Source: Tillus elongatus (taxonomy: Eukaryota; Arthropoda; Insecta; Coleoptera; Cleridae). Taken from it: 64,000 nucleotides of DNA. Below the pieces are notes generated by a model. It worked only from the letters and a program-made list of their open reading frames with translations, was not told where the DNA came from and did not search any database. Shown in pieces: positions 33,701 to 45,729 of the stretch (position 1 is the stretch's first letter; each line of letters starts with the position of its first letter). The translations under genes and the position numbers were made by a program. Where the stretch lies: the NCBI GenBank assembly GCA_964006375.1, contig OZ023265.1:163520118-163584117 (forward strand), written 5' to 3'.

Positions 33701-33862
33701 GGTTATTTTTACTTGACGTTTGTAACAAACAGATTGAAAATTTAACACAGAGTTGTAGGGCTATAGAGTAGCAAGTCGAGTTGTTACTGTATTTCCTAAG
33801 CTTTTGACTCACTGATGTATGCATTTAAGTTCCATACTGTAACAACGAGGGTTGTTACTCTG
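30749..33862 (-). mobile_element. Unclassified DNA-transposon-like relic with CCATACTGTAACAAC ends
   Basis: CCATACTGTAACAACT (30749-30764) is matched in inverted form by AGTTGTTACTGTATTT (33779-33794). A second pair of the same motif forms a hairpin at 33830-33865. Between them lies one long decayed minus-strand coding region. I recognise the protein style as one found repeatedly in insect genomes but cannot name the superfamily. Confidence 0.55.
31082..33344 (-). pseudogene. Decayed transposon-associated protein, superfamily not assigned
   Basis: Fragments in several frames make up one protein. There is an acidic N-terminus (32958-33344, ending DETDGQDDTNSKYAIFNQF) and a Lys/Arg/Cys-rich middle on the minus strand of 32400-32900. 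A central part (32163-32393) contains IRNHINSFPTVSSHYCRTRT and then GRLNARTMHRLYIERC. The C-terminal part is 31082-31411 (SAYSRPPPISVGKKQHLLEM). Many stops intervene. No DDE motif could be placed with confidence. Confidence 0.5.
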
Positions 33863-34009
33863 TGGATTTGGAAGATTCCATAATGCCATAATAGTAACTA
33901 GCGCTTTCTAGCGGGTAATTTGAACATTATTAGTTGTTTCTTTATTTCACAACATAAATTTGAATATTGTGAATCGAACTAGCGTAATAACTCAAAAACG
34001 ACAATGGAT

Positions 34010-35110
34010 GGCACCAGGGTGATGGTGTCGTGAACGGAACCTCTGGTGTACCAGGCAACCCTCCAGAGTAACCCGCCTTGCACCACATGGGGGATTCTGA
34101 TGGTGTGGACAGTATTTCCACCATTCTCGTTAGAACAACATGGAGATCATAAATATATATAAAACCAAAACCAATGAGGCTCGAAGAGTGGCTACGGCTA
34201 CAGACTAGTGCCTTGAGTCTATTCCGGAAACGGCGACGAGCCAGGGGCGAGAGCGTCCGCGGCCTCTGGAGGTCTCACAACCGACGTAGATACGGGGGAT
34301 CGGGGGGTAGCTTTGGCCACAGACTTGTCCCCCACACCCAAGCTGGAGGCTGGGTCCCACCGGAGGTCGGCGAGGTCCCCGGACTCTGGGGGCCCCTTCA
34401 CCAGTGAGGACTCTACTGTAGGGGTAGAGGGGCTTCCCCGACAGCCCAAGCGTCTTTCCGGAGCGCAAAGAAAAAAGCTTCGGAGGGCGCAGAAAATGGC
34501 GACCGGGAAGTGGACGGTCGAGAAACCTGTAAAGACGCAAGAGGGGGGTTCGAGTCAGAAGAGGACACGCTCAGACTCTAGCACAACTACTACAGACAGA
34601 CGTCCCAAAAGGGCCAGGGCACCCGTAAAGGCGCAAGAGGAGAGTACGAGTCAGAAGACGCCGTGCTTCGGCTCTAGCACTCCTACTACAGACAGACGTC
34701 CCAAAAGGACCAAGGCCGGAACACCGTCGCAGACTGGCTCGTATAGGGAGGCTGCGGAGGGCCTCGGGATGGCGGTGATTCTCAGACGCCATCCTGAGGT
34801 CACGCTAGACCAGGGGAAGACGGGCCTGATCCAGGATGCGGTGGGCTCTCTTCATGAAGGGAGAGCCCGCCTCAGTTCCACCTGGCGCGCCTGGCGGGGG
34901 CATCCTCTGGATAACCTGTGCCGGCCCGCAGTCGCGAGGCTGGCTGCGGAAAACGATCGGGGGCCTCGGTCAGATTTGGGAGGGGGCGACCTTGACAGCC
35001 GTCGAGTCCAAGGAACTCCCAAAGAGACCGAAGGTCCTCGTACGGATCCCTGACACCGTCCCGCGGTTTGAAACGTTAAAGCTAGTGATTTTTAAACAAA
35101 CATTCTAAAA
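34010..35110 (+). mobile_element. GC-rich 5' part of a non-LTR retrotransposon (ORF1 region)
   Basis: Base composition changes sharply here to GC-rich. A 5' leader (about 34010-34160) precedes an ORF1-like frame. After about 35060 the sequence returns to AT-rich with no endonuclease or RT, so only the 5' end of the element is present. Confidence 0.6.
34313..35095 (+). pseudogene. ORF1-like protein with DUF4780-like domain, one frameshift
   Basis: The frame from 34313 has a basic, Ser/Thr-rich N-terminus with two imperfect repeats (around TTTTDRRPKRARAP and TPTTDRRPKRTKAG). It then enters SYREAAEGLGMAVILRRHPE, the start of a DUF4780-like domain. The domain continues in another frame (34836-35108: GGILWITCAGPQSRGWLRKT, then ELPKRPKVLVRIPD), so one indel at about 34880 breaks it. 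DUF4780 is known from insect LINE ORF1 proteins. RNA binding is inferred. Confidence 0.6.
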
Positions 35111-35399
35111 CAAAGGCGGGGTTTGGATAATAAACATTGTAAGAAGTGTGCTTAACCAGGTCTTACATTTATATTTCAATTTTCAATAGCTGTTGTTCTT
35201 CATTTGACTAAAATATTTTCAAAAAATTTATTTCAAATAGACCCTTTCTGCGATTTTACAGCAGCAGTTTAAATTATAGGGTTTGTGATTTAAGTGTGTT
35301 ATAATTTTTTATTCAACATACGATAAATTTAAAACAATTCGTCTCTTTAGTCAATAAATCGATAAACGTGCAAACTGCGCACAACTGGTAGTAATAATT
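35111..35399. other. No feature recognised
   Basis: AT-rich sequence, nothing seen. Confidence 0.4.
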
Positions 35400-35415
35400 C
35401 GGATGCAGCAAGTGA

Positions 35416-35477
<62 letters not shown>

Positions 35478-35610
35478 CCCCGAATATGGGTTCTAGGGGT
35501 CATAGTTCGCACTGATTTGAAGACATTTTTTCAAAATTCAAAAGTCGGGATCTCCTCCTTAGTGAATTTTTCTACGAAAATTCGCTAAAAGAATACTCAC
35601 CTTAGTGAAC
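35400..35610 (+). repeat. Dispersed TA-centred repeat, partial copy
   Basis: A (TA)n run at 35419-35475 is followed by the family phrase GAATATGGGTTCTAGGGGTC and TTAGTGAATTTTTC, then AAAATTCGCTAA, which form the terminal hairpin. Confidence 0.75.
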
Positions 35611-35940
35611 AACATATTAACTTGGACTAATGCAAACCCGTCCCATGCTCTATCGATGGCATTTATCGTTATAAAAGTTATAAAAATCAAGTTTATTGAT
35701 GATTAGTGAAAAATGTAGAAACATCATTGCATAATACCAGAAGATTGGTTTTATCAGTATGTTGACTCTTGTTTGGTCTGTAACAATATCATAATAGCTT
35801 CTTATATGTATCACTTACCTATCTCAAGATAACCTGTGGTCTTATCTTTAAAAATATTCAGCTTCTGCTTAAGTACACAAAGATCGTATGCAAGCGAGGC
35901 GTGTGCATAGAATCAACAGAGCCCGAACTATATAATAAGA
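35611..35940. other. No feature recognised
   Basis: AT-rich sequence, nothing seen. Confidence 0.4.
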
Positions 35941-36245
35941 AAAACTCTGGACGCAGCAAGTGCGTTATGGCAGTGAATTTTTATAAAAATGCTTTGAATA
36001 TCAAATATGTCTTTTTAATGCAAGCAGTCATCAATTTGGTTACCGGTATAACCTATCTAGTAGAATTAATGTGCCATATTTTATCCAAATAACTTATTGT
36101 TTGAAAATGTACAAAAATTTTCCGACAATATACCTTAAACGTTGGTTTTCTAACCAACAAATCTTAGGTTAATAGCAAATTGAGTTATTGAAATTTGAAG
36201 TATTTAATGAAAATTTGCTACCAAAACGCACTTACTGCGTCTTGA
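35941..36245. mobile_element. MITE with CGCAGYAAGTGCGTT-type ends
   Basis: The left end is GACGCAGCAAGTGCGTTATG and the right end is CTACCAAAACGCACTTACTG, inverted to each other with ~30 bp matching. The internal sequence matches 19155-19475 (TAATAGCAAATTGAGTTATT). Confidence 0.75.
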
Positions 36246-36469
36246 TTTTTTTCTTACAAACATATTTCGATAAAAATGCAATAAAATAAGGCTGTTCGAA
36301 AAAAAATTGTAGGGATCACCAACGATCGACTTGTGGGCCAGCCGGTGATTGTCAAAATAATTTTATAAGATGCAGCTTAAGACACCCTATAATTAACTTA
36401 TACAATTTTTTCTCGTCTCTTGTATAATAATAATTATCTTCAGCTTTACCGTAGAAACGCGTCACCCTG

Positions 36470-36625
36470 TATATATGTAAGCAGATCAAAACTAAACGTA
36501 AACCCGGATATGGATTCCAGGGGGCTTAGTTTGCGCTCATTTGAAGAAATCTTTAAAATTCTATAGTGGCGGTCTCCTCATTGACGAATTTTTTGTACGA
36601 AAATTGGCTAAAAATTATGGACCGT
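36470..36625 (+). repeat. Dispersed TA-centred repeat, right half only
   Basis: It contains CCCGGATATGGATTCCAGGG, TTTGCGCTCATTTGAAGAAA and the terminal hairpin arms (GACGAATTTTTT, GAAAATTGGC). The TA tract is reduced to ATATATG. Confidence 0.65.
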
Positions 36626-36979
36626 TAAACCATAAACTTAACTAAAACTACCGCCAAAGCATTAGAGAGTAAGAACTGACCTGTTGCATATCAGCCCTTT
36701 TGTAAAACTTCGATCCTTTATATGTGTTGATAAACATAACAAACACTGTTTAATCCACCCACTAACATTAATAAAGGAATAATTTGCACTTGTATATAAA
36801 AATTTCCCAAATGACACAAATAATTCGTCGACAAACAAATAAACATATAAATAATCTCATACCAATACCATACGACATCAGTTACAGCGTCTAACAGACC
36901 TGCGCAATAATATCAAATGTTCCGTTACCACGACAACGACATACTAGATCTCATATAAACTATTGTCAATGAAACGCGG
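36626..36979. other. No feature recognised
   Basis: AT-rich sequence, nothing seen. Confidence 0.4.
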
Positions 36980-37625
<646 letters not shown>

Positions 37626-38039
37626 TTTACTTGGGCAATAACATACCAACCCTAACTTTATGTTTTGTTTATTTAGCGTCAAGAACTGCAAGCTAAAATA
37701 TGAGAAGTTTTTTGAAGCTTGTAGATAAATACCTTAAAAATTCAGATATCAGTAGTGGTAAATGTATTTGAAAGCATTCTGCATAAGCTTTACCGATTTT
37801 ATATGTCACTTTTCGTATTAGCTGCTTAGTAACGTCCCAGCTTCCTTTGCAACCGATTTTGCATTTATATCATGGCTGGACTTCTAGATTTTGACAGAAT
37901 GCCTCCTCCCATAAAATTAAAATTATTTTGCTTTATTTTTTATTTTTATATTGTTTCAACAAATACAGTACCAACTTACTGTTGTTATTTTTTATGAAAT
38001 AGTTTATAAAAGTGAAGCCCATATGTCTGGAAGAGATCA
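37626..38039. other. No feature recognised
   Basis: AT-rich sequence, nothing seen. Confidence 0.4.
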
Positions 38040-38445
38040 TGAGCTTAATTCATTGATTGTTGTTGCCCTTAGTTGGTGAAACTGGTCCATACTACATACA
38101 CACTTGGAGACTACTTCTCTGGCTTCACTATTGGGTTTCGTTTCTGTAGGTGAAGGACGTAGCCAGCACGTAAGCTAACTGGATCAAGAGACCTTTATGA
38201 ATTCTAGATGTTCTCGGATATTCTTCAACGATTCTGTGATTAGTTTCGCTACATTCTCAGAATTCTGTCAAGCAACGAAACTAGTTACAGAATCGTTGAA
38301 GAACATCCGAGAACATACAGAATTCATAAGGGCCTTTTGCTCCAGTTAGCTTACGCGCTGGCTACGCCCTTCACCTACAGAAACGAAACCCAGCAGTGAA
38401 GCCAGAGAAGTAGTCTCCAAGTCTGAATGCAGTATGAGCTTAATT
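38040..38445. mobile_element. Foldback element, copy 1
   Basis: The left arm (about 38090-38262, CTTGGAGACTACTTCTCTGG) and the right arm (38263-38435, CCAGAGAAGTAGTCTCCAAG) are inverted and nearly adjacent. The outer left sequence GATTGTTGTTGCCCTTAGTT is the complement of sequence outside the right arm of copy 2 (42890-42930), so both belong to one family. Confidence 0.8.
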
Positions 38446-38903
38446 GCTGTGCCTTAAGACAAACGTTTACTCTCTGCTTTATTATAGCCAGAGCTTATAT
38501 CTTCGAAAATTGACATTTGAAAGCGTGTCTTAATAATATGCCCAAGAAATGCTCCCATGTTCTTTTCAATGAAAAAGAAGTATGTACATCTATATTTAGT
38601 GTGGAACGGTTTCACTAAGTAGGTGAAACAAGAAATAATAAATTAAAGAAGCTTTCCAATGTTTAGCAAAGTCTTCCTTTCCTAATAATAAATATGACCG
38701 TGCTTTCTTCATCAAATTTCCGATTTTTCTACTGTTTTTTTTTACATTAGCAGTTATCTTGCTTTCCGACACTTCTATTTGATCTTATATTTAAGTTGTT
38801 TATATTTTCTACAAGCTTCTTCGTTCCTTTCCTATTTCCACCTACAACATTCTCATAGTAACTGTTATTTGATCACGGTTTGCTTGGTGTTAGGATCTTC
38901 TTG
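38446..38903. other. No feature recognised
   Basis: AT-rich sequence. Frames found here lack motifs. Confidence 0.4.
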
Positions 38904-38978
38904 CAGCTTCAGTTGTTCAGCGGTTAAAATTTGTGCATTTGCTACCCCAAGTCGTGGGTTTGATTACCAACAGAAGCG
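38904..38978 (+). repeat. tRNA-like head, possibly a SINE remnant
   Basis: An A-box-like TTCAGCGGTTAAA and a B-box-like TCGTGGGTTTGATTACC lie 40 bp apart, and GCTTC (38906) can pair with GAAGC (38973). No clear body or tail was seen. Confidence 0.35.
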
Positions 38979-39235
38979 TCATATTATTGTAAGCTAACAT
39001 CAACCGAGGTTGTGGTACTGTGTTTGAGCAAGTTGAATGTTGTAAACCTTTTTAACCAGAATAATCTGATTTATTTTGATGAAGTGCTTATCTTGGCAGT
39101 AATTGAAGATGGTATATCAAATTTGATACTTATCTTATAAAGACCTTCGTCGTAAGGCTAGATGTACTCTCACCATAATTCTAACTGCAGGCCGGTTTCG
39201 CTCTAATTACAGCGAGAACACACCTATAAAGTAAA
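38979..39235. other. No feature recognised
   Basis: Nothing seen. Confidence 0.4.
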
Positions 39236-39955
39236 ACTCCGCGAACTGGTACGAAATGCGGGATTACTTTTCCTCATTTCCATGGGCGTCTGTCTGATTC
39301 TCTCATCCTGACCCCACTGATATTTCACAAAACGCCACCGAAATTATCCAACCTGGCATGGAATTATTTATTCCACGTACACAGAAAACCTCTTCAGCCA
39401 CTCAAAAGCACTGGTTCTCTAAATCCTGTGACAAGGCCAGACTTGAAAAGGTCAAATCTCACAAAACGCTTCTACAAAATCCCAGTCAAGAAAACCGTCA
39501 AGGATTTGACGACGCAAGAAACCGCTATGTCCGCATTCTTTCTGAGGTAAAAAACTCGTTTAATAACCATATCAAAAACAAAGTCCTCTCAAGCTCCAAC
39601 TGCAGCAAACCTCTCTTTCTTTTATAGAGATCTGCATGGGCACTGCTCAGGAGCTTTTTTCCATAGTTCCTCCACCTGCTGCCCCCAACAGATCTACCAG
39701 GGGAACAGAATTCACCCTTTTACTGTCCAGGTCACCAGAGATAGAACATCTTGTTATGCCCGCTCTTTTGTCCCGAGGACTTCCAAGTTGTGGAATTCCT
39801 TGCCGGCACATGTTTTTCCTTCTCCTCCGAACCTTCAAGTCCAGAATTGACAAGTTGCGTCTTTCCTCCTTGTCGACACCCACGGTACGATAGTATTTAT
39901 GATGTGAGCCCTCGTGGTGTGTTGTTGAAATAATAATAAAATAAAAAAAGAACTG
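39236..39955 (+). mobile_element. LINE family A, internally deleted copy
   Basis: The linker upstream of RT (39236-39608, ending at CTGCAGCAAACC) is joined directly to the 3' end region (39609 onward, TCTTTTATAGAGATCTGCAT). All of RT is therefore missing. The normal 3' terminus (GTGGTGTGTTGTTGAAATAA) is present. Short sequence after it (GAACTGGGTTCTACAAATTG) matches the 3' end of the Penelope-like element. Confidence 0.85.
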
Positions 39956-40865
39956 GGTTCTACAAATTGTACTTATCAGTGGTCATCACAGGTTCCAATC
40001 TTCACTCATAGAGCTCCAAATATAAACGATAAATATACATTCAAATTCCAAGACAGCTAATTCTATAAGGTCAAAGTGGGAAGATAGTTTGGTTTTTTTC
40101 ACGTTCACAAAACCAGTCAAAAACCCAGTCGACAAACTGAAGTAATAAATAACTTTTCTTTGTATGCGTTGCTAGGCATGTAGTGCGTAGTGCCAATCTA
40201 TTTAATTTCAAGTGGTAAGTAAATAAACACAGTATTATTTACGTACCACTTATTTCCAGTGGTTTGACACAGGGTACAGAGAAGCAGCGGCCAGATACTG
40301 GATAGATTGTCATGGACTGAAATCTATTAAAAACGGATGTGAAGACGTTACAATGTCCGCACATTCCTTCTTTCGGAGGCAACGTACAGACGTCGGTACC
40401 GTGTACCATCCGATCTCGGGCGCGTTAATGATTCCTTATCTCCTTACACAAAAGAAGGTTCTGAAAAGTTCTCAGGGCGGGGAAGTGAAATTGTTTCTTG
40501 GCGTCAATGATTGTCCATACTCGCATTAATTGACTGACGTTAAAAAATACAAAAGCTTTTATTGCCCAGTGGTTTTCCGCAATAGCCTTTAAACGATTTG
40601 TTTTCTCTACACATGCAGGTATTATTTCACCGTTAAGATTGATCCTGTTGATTTTTTCTTCTTCTTTGCCAGTTCCTTCATATCTTTTGGCTTGTGTACA
40701 TTTCAATGTCTCGTTGTAGTTTATCTATTCTTTGTGAATATTTTTTGCCAGTACAAAATTATGACCACTACCTCTATTTGTTCTAAGATATGTTCAGATT
40801 AATTTTCTGTCACTTTTTTTTAGTAAGATACAGTTTATTACAGTAATTCGTATGTCTTTTCTTTC
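39956..40865. other. No gene recognised
   Basis: A 93-codon minus-strand frame at 40425-40706 looks protein-like but I do not recognise it, and no neighbouring exons could be linked to it. Confidence 0.4.
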
Positions 40866-41900
40866 CATTCCTCTAAACTGTATCCAAGTAATGCAGGAGT
40901 TCCTCAAGGTTCAGCTTTAGCCCCTACTTTGTTTCTTCTCCACATCAATGACCTCCTCTCTAGCACATCCAACCCAGTTCACAGCTACGCGGACGACAGT
41001 ACCCTCCATTCAAATATACAATATTCTAAGCCTGTCTCTTTAGCCCAATTAGATGAGGATCGCAGACTCATAGAGGGTTCTGTCTCCGTGGATCTCCAAA
41101 AAATATTAGACTGGGGAAGTAGAAATCTTGTACAATTCAACCCCACCAAAACTAAGTCTTGCTTTCTTTCTCACAAGAGATACACGAGCCTTAGACCCAT
41201 CACAATGAACAACCAAGTTATTCAAAGTAATGAGTCCTTTTCGCTTGTTGGCATTTCTGTAGATCGAAATCTTAATTGGCACCAACATGTCACATCAATT
41301 GCAGAAGCAGCTGCTAAGAAATTAGGTTTCCTCTTCCGGGCTCGCAAATACTTTTCACCGGCTAATCTCTATACCTTATATACTTCACAAATAAGGCCAA
41401 ACCTCGAATACTGCTCCCACATATGGGGTGCCGCTGCCGCTTCTACACTAGCTATCCTGGACTCCTTTCAAAAGAGAGTTATACGTCTCATCGGTGACCC
41501 TACCCTCACCCAAAGGCTGCCATCCCTTGCCCACCGACGTGCCGTTGGTGACCTCTCTCTCTTTTATAGATATCTGCACGGGCACTGCTCAGAGGAGCTT
41601 TCCTCCATAGTTCCCCCACCTGCTGCCCCCAACAGATCTACCAGGGGAACAGAGCGAATGCACCCTTTTACTGTCCAGGTCACCAGACATAGAACATCTT
41701 GTTATGCCCGCTCTTTCGTCCCGAGGACTTCCAAGTTGTGGAATTCCTTGCCGGCAAATGTTTTTCCTTCTTCTCCGAACCTCCAAACCTTCAAGTCCAG
41801 AATTAACAAGCTGCCTCTTTCCTCCTTGTCAACACCCACGGTACGATAGTATTTAGGCTGTAAGCCTTCGTGGTGTGCTGTTGAAATTAAAGAAAATAAA
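40866..41900 (+). mobile_element. LINE family A, 5'-truncated copy with the YADD half of RT
   Basis: It starts in mid-RT. A 306-codon frame at 40929-41849 contains FLLHINDLLSSTSNPVHSYA then DDSTLH (the YADD catalytic motif), the thumb and the full C-terminus. The 3' UTR and A-rich tail end at about 41900. This is the cleanest 3' half of the family in the window. Truncation by incomplete reverse transcription explains the missing 5' part. Confidence 0.9.
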
Positions 41901-41904
41901 AAAA

Positions 41905-42930
41905 ATTCTACATACAGACTTGGAGACTACTTCTCTGGCTTCACTGTTGGCTTTCGTTTATGTAGGTGAAGGACGTAGTCAGCGCATAAGCTAACTGGAG
42001 CAAGTGGCCCTTACGAATTCTGGATGTTCTAGGATGTTCTTCAACGTTTCTGTGACTATAGTTTCGCTGCTTGACAGCATTCTCAGACAGATTAAAATTG
42101 AATTAGTACGAAATCATGACAACTACAAATAAAGATCTGTTGCTATGTTATGATATGATGTCTTGATCAAACAATTTATCAAATTGAAAATAAAATGAAA
42201 CACAGATGACAGATGAGACTTTCAAAATGTCTACGTGATGTATGTCAATATTTAACATAAAAATAGAACTAGCCTATAATAACTATGATAACAGTTACAA
42301 CAATAAAATAACTAAACAATAACAGTATAAAAGCAGTCTCTATACAAAGAAAATATCGACATACATCAACTCATTATCTTATTACAACTTTTTTGAAAGA
42401 ATAGTTAAATTTATTTTCTTTAACTTATTTAATTAGAAAGAAGAATATCCAAGAAAGGGGAATTCATTAAATCAGTTTGCTCGTTTAAAACAAGGTAGCT
42501 ATTGTCGCGTGTGTGCTTTTTGACTTCTAAAGCTTCATATTGAAATACATCACGTAGACATTTTGAAAGCCTCATCTGTCATCTGTGTTTCATTTTATTT
42601 TAAATTTGATAAATTTTTTGATCAAAACATCATTATCATAACATAGCAACAGATCTTTATTTGTAGTTATCATGATTTCGTACTAATTCGATTTTAATCT
42701 GTCTGAGAATGCTGTCAAGCAGCGAAACTATAGTCACAGAAGCATTGAAGAACATCCTAGAACTTCCAGAATTCGAAGGGCCACTTGCTCCAGTTAGCAC
42801 ACGCGCTGGCTACGCCCTTCACCTACAAAAAACGAAAACCAACAGTGAAGCCAGAGAAGTAGTCTCCAAGTCTGTATGTAGTATGGACAAGTTTCACCAA
42901 GTAAGGGCAACAACAATCAATGAATTTTTT
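41905..42930. mobile_element. Foldback element, copy 2
   Basis: Arms of about 340 bp (41911-42250 and 42545-42893) are inverted copies. They share the CTTGGAGACTACTTCTCTGG ends with copy 1 but extend further inward (CATCTGTCATCTGTGTTTCA-type sequence). A ~290-bp AT-rich core has no coding content. Confidence 0.8.
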
Positions 42931-43429
42931 CTTTTTATCAAAACTTTGCTTATCTGTCATTATAGAATTCAGCTGGCATTTTGCATCAAAGTAAAGTTTT
43001 CAGTTGGTAAACGTACCATAAAGTAGGAAAATGAAATACGATAAGAAAGACTTAAAATGTTATTTTTTTACATGCCGCTAGCAAACTATTAATTTTTCTT
43101 TATAACAATTAATATACTACTAAATTCCTGGTAAAGGTTGAACCAATACTAAGTTTTGTTAACCGCATGTAAGGCTAAATTTATCCTGACCATCATTAGA
43201 AAGACATGCCGGTTACTCTCTTATTAGAGATCGTAGATCGTCAGTGTACTATACTAACGACAGTCGAAACCATCGAAAGTAACTCGGCTAAAGGTAGCCA
43301 GTCTCACAGAACATTTAGACATGAACGCCATCTCGGTGCGTAGTTGGGTACTATTTTGTCTTACACATCTCACAATGTTTTCAAAAATCATATGAATGTT
43401 TCAGGAGAACAGCTTTGTAATTTTCGGAA
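42931..43429. other. No feature recognised
   Basis: Nothing seen apart from weak similarity to 39140-39240 (AAGGCTAGATGTACTCTCAC-like), suggesting another old repeat. Confidence 0.4.
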
Positions 43430-43480
43430 TTTTTTTTTAAAGAAAACTTAAAATTTTCCCGGAAAACCCCGTCCGATTTT

Positions 43481-43495
43481 CCTGGATAACGAAAT
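43481..43495. repeat. Target-site duplication, left copy
   Basis: CCTGGATAACGAAAT is repeated exactly at 46758-46772, bracketing the LINE. The sequence belongs to the host repeat, as shown by the similar uninterrupted copy at about 50440. Confidence 0.9.
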
Positions 43496-43630
43496 TTTAT
43501 TTAGCGTATGGGGTTACAGTACGATACACGTGATAGAAGTATACAAAATACACAAAACATACAAAATACAAAACATATATAAACAGAGAAATTTTAAATA
43601 TATATGGACAAACATAACTATTATGACAAA

Positions 43631-43915
43631 CTATATATCTACATCCAAATTGCGGAGCCATTCGATTGCCTCTGGTGTGGCTTTCATAAAATCTTCGAGG
43701 TCAGAAGCGTAGGAACGGTTAGGACATTCTGATACGATGTGGTGGACAGTTTGCCGCGGAGATCCGCAATCACATTGCGGGGATTCTGCCCTGCCCCATT
43801 TGTGTAAGGAGTCCGCACATTTCCCGCAACCTGTTCTAACTCGATTGAGCTTTGACCATAGTCGGCGTGGCAGGTCGGATCCGTTAAAACAGTGTGTTGG
43901 ATCATCTAGTTGAAT
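43631..43915 (-). pseudogene. C-terminal Cys/His domain of the jockey-like RT
   Basis: In the frame ending at TAG 43631-43633 the sequence reads RTGCGKCADSLHKWGRAESP then QCDCGSPRQTVHHIVSECP, a CxxC...CxC...HH...C arrangement typical of the region after RT in such elements. It is out of frame with the main RT frame, which stops at 43906. Confidence 0.7.
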
Positions 43916-45729
43916 GTAGTGGTTTCCTGCAGTTTCTGTCCATATGGTAGTCCATTTATTAGTCGCATGAAAGTTTTCGTTCGTTCTAATGCTGATCGAA
44001 TGGCTGGATGTCTTGATTTGAGCCGAAGATATTGTCCCGCCAGGTATGGGATATCGGTATGGATTGGTAGGGCTGCGTTAGCCATGATTTTTCTATATTC
44101 CCTGATGAGAGCTGCAGTTCGTCGGATATCTGGTGGTGTGATATTACTGAGCACTGGGAGCCAGCGCGTTGGTGTTGGACGTATGGTCCCAGCAATCAGT
44201 CTCATTGTTTGGTTCAGTTGCACATCTACTTTTCTGGTGTGTACACTGTTGATCCAGACAGGACAGCAATATTCTGCGACAGAGTATACCAAGGCCAGAG
44301 CCGCTGTCCGAAGTACTGTCGCTGTGGCTCCCCATGTTGTTCCAGCAAGTTTGGCTATTACGTTATTGCGCGTTCTCAGCTTACCAGCCACGTTTCCAAG
44401 ATGTGGACTGAATGTCAGTGATCGATCCAGTGTCACGCCCAAATACTTTGGGTTTTTATTGTGGTTAAGGATCCTGCCGTTAAATTCCACCCGCAGGGTA
44501 TCATTCGCTTGCCGGCTCGATAGATGGAAGCAGCAGACTTCTGTTTTAGACGGACTTGGGCACAGTCTCCACTTTCTGAAGTAATCATTAAGCTTGGTGA
44601 GGTCTTCATTCAGAGCATGTTCAGTCGGTAATTTGAGTTTGTGCTGGTAGGAAATCGCTAAGTCGTCTGCATATGCAAATTTTCTACACCTCGTTTCAGG
44701 TAGGTCAGCTGTATAAAGATTGAATAGGAGTGGGGCGAGCACTGAGCCCTGCGGTAGGCCATTGTTCAGTTTCCTATTACTGCTCTTGGCATCGTTAACA
44801 AAGACCTGGAATAGTCTGTTTGATAATAGGTTGTTAATTAAATGGCACGTTTTAAGGCATGGCATGACTCTGAGCAATTTGTATATTAGGCCCTCCCTCC
44901 ATACGGTGTCATACGCCGCAGTAAGATCAATGAACGCTACGGATGTTCTCAGTCCTCTCTCAAACCCCGCTTCGATGTAAGTCGTCAGGGACAGGACCTG
45001 GTCAGTACAGCTACGACCACCCCTAAACCCAGTCTGTTCCACGGGGATCACTGCATCAACTGCAGGACATATACAGTTATAGAGTAGTCTTTCCAGCAGC
45101 TTATAACAGCAGCTGGGGAGGGCTATAGGTCGGTAGCTCTCGGGTAGCTCTTGTGGTTTTCCTGGTTTTAGGATAGCAACAATCTTTGTTCTCTTAAATT
45201 CTGGTGGTAGGCGGCCTGTGTTAAGGATGTCATTGAAAAATTTCACGAGCCAAAGTCGAGTCGTCCCACCACAACTAACCAGGAATTTGGGGTAGATGCC
45301 ATCGAAGCCTGCTGCCTTCCCAATTTTTGTATCCCTGAGGCCCTGTTCTAATTCCCTGGCAGAGAAGTCACGTGAGAGCTCGGACGATGAGGTGGTGGAA
45401 CGTTTAAGATCTCTTAGGGATTTCTTAACGTCTCTTGTGTGGTTTTTATCGGAAGGTGCACGAGAAACGTCAGCTATGCGGTTGGCTATTTGGTTTGGGT
45501 CTATTGATTTATTTCCCACGACATTTCGGTTACATTCGCCAAGCCTCCGCAACAGGCACCATGCCTTCCTGCTGGACCGTGTAAAGTTCATGCGTTCCAT
45601 AGCAGAAGTCCACTTGTTCATTCTGCTGGCATCAAGGGATCTCAGTAGCTGGTCAGCAATTTCCGGATCCCCCGAGTCCTCGAACTCCCTGTATAGGGAT
45701 ATACTCCCGGCGGTAGCCTCGAGGGACAT
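43906..45729 (-). CDS. Reverse transcriptase of the jockey-like element
   Basis: This is a 607-codon open frame with ordered RT blocks: KAAGFDGIYPKFL, KIVAILKPGKPQELPESYRP, TGFRGGRSCTDQV, VAFIDLTAAYDTVWREGL, NGLPQGSVLAPLLFNLYTAD and the catalytic KFAYADDLAI, then thumb and connection (PKYLGVTLDRSLTFSPHL). It primes reverse transcription of the element RNA at the nicked target. The first ~20 residues come from an altered frame, since the endonuclease frame should join near 45700. The core is uninterrupted, so loss of activity is recent. Confidence 0.9.
   Translation of the reverse strand: MSLEATAGSISLYREFEDSGDPEIADQLLRSLDASRMNKWTSAMERMNFTRSSRKAWCLLRRLGECNRNVVGNKSIDPNQIANRIADVSRAPSDKNHTRDVKKSLRDLKRSTTSSSELSRDFSARELEQGLRDTKIGKAAGFDGIYPKFLVSCGGTTRLWLVKFFNDILNTGRLPPEFKRTKIVAILKPGKPQELPESYRPIALPSCCYKLLERLLYNCICPAVDAVIPVEQTGFRGGRSCTDQVLSLTTYIEAGFERGLRTSVAFIDLTAAYDTVWREGLIYKLLRVMPCLKTCHLINNLLSNRLFQVFVNDAKSSNRKLNNGLPQGSVLAPLLFNLYTADLPETRCRKFAYADDLAISYQHKLKLPTEHALNEDLTKLNDYFRKWRLCPSPSKTEVCCFHLSSRQANDTLRVEFNGRILNHNKNPKYLGVTLDRSLTFSPHLGNVAGKLRTRNNVIAKLAGTTWGATATVLRTAALALVYSVAEYCCPVWINSVHTRKVDVQLNQTMRLIAGTIRPTPTRWLPVLSNITPPDIRRTAALIREYRKIMANAALPIHTDIPYLAGQYLRLKSRHPAIRSALERTKTFMRLINGLPYGQKLQETTTFN

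Noticed and set aside
40425..40706. 93-codon minus-strand frame with protein-like composition
   Set aside because: No motif was recognised, no partner exon or promoter was found, and it is surrounded by repeats; left uncalled.
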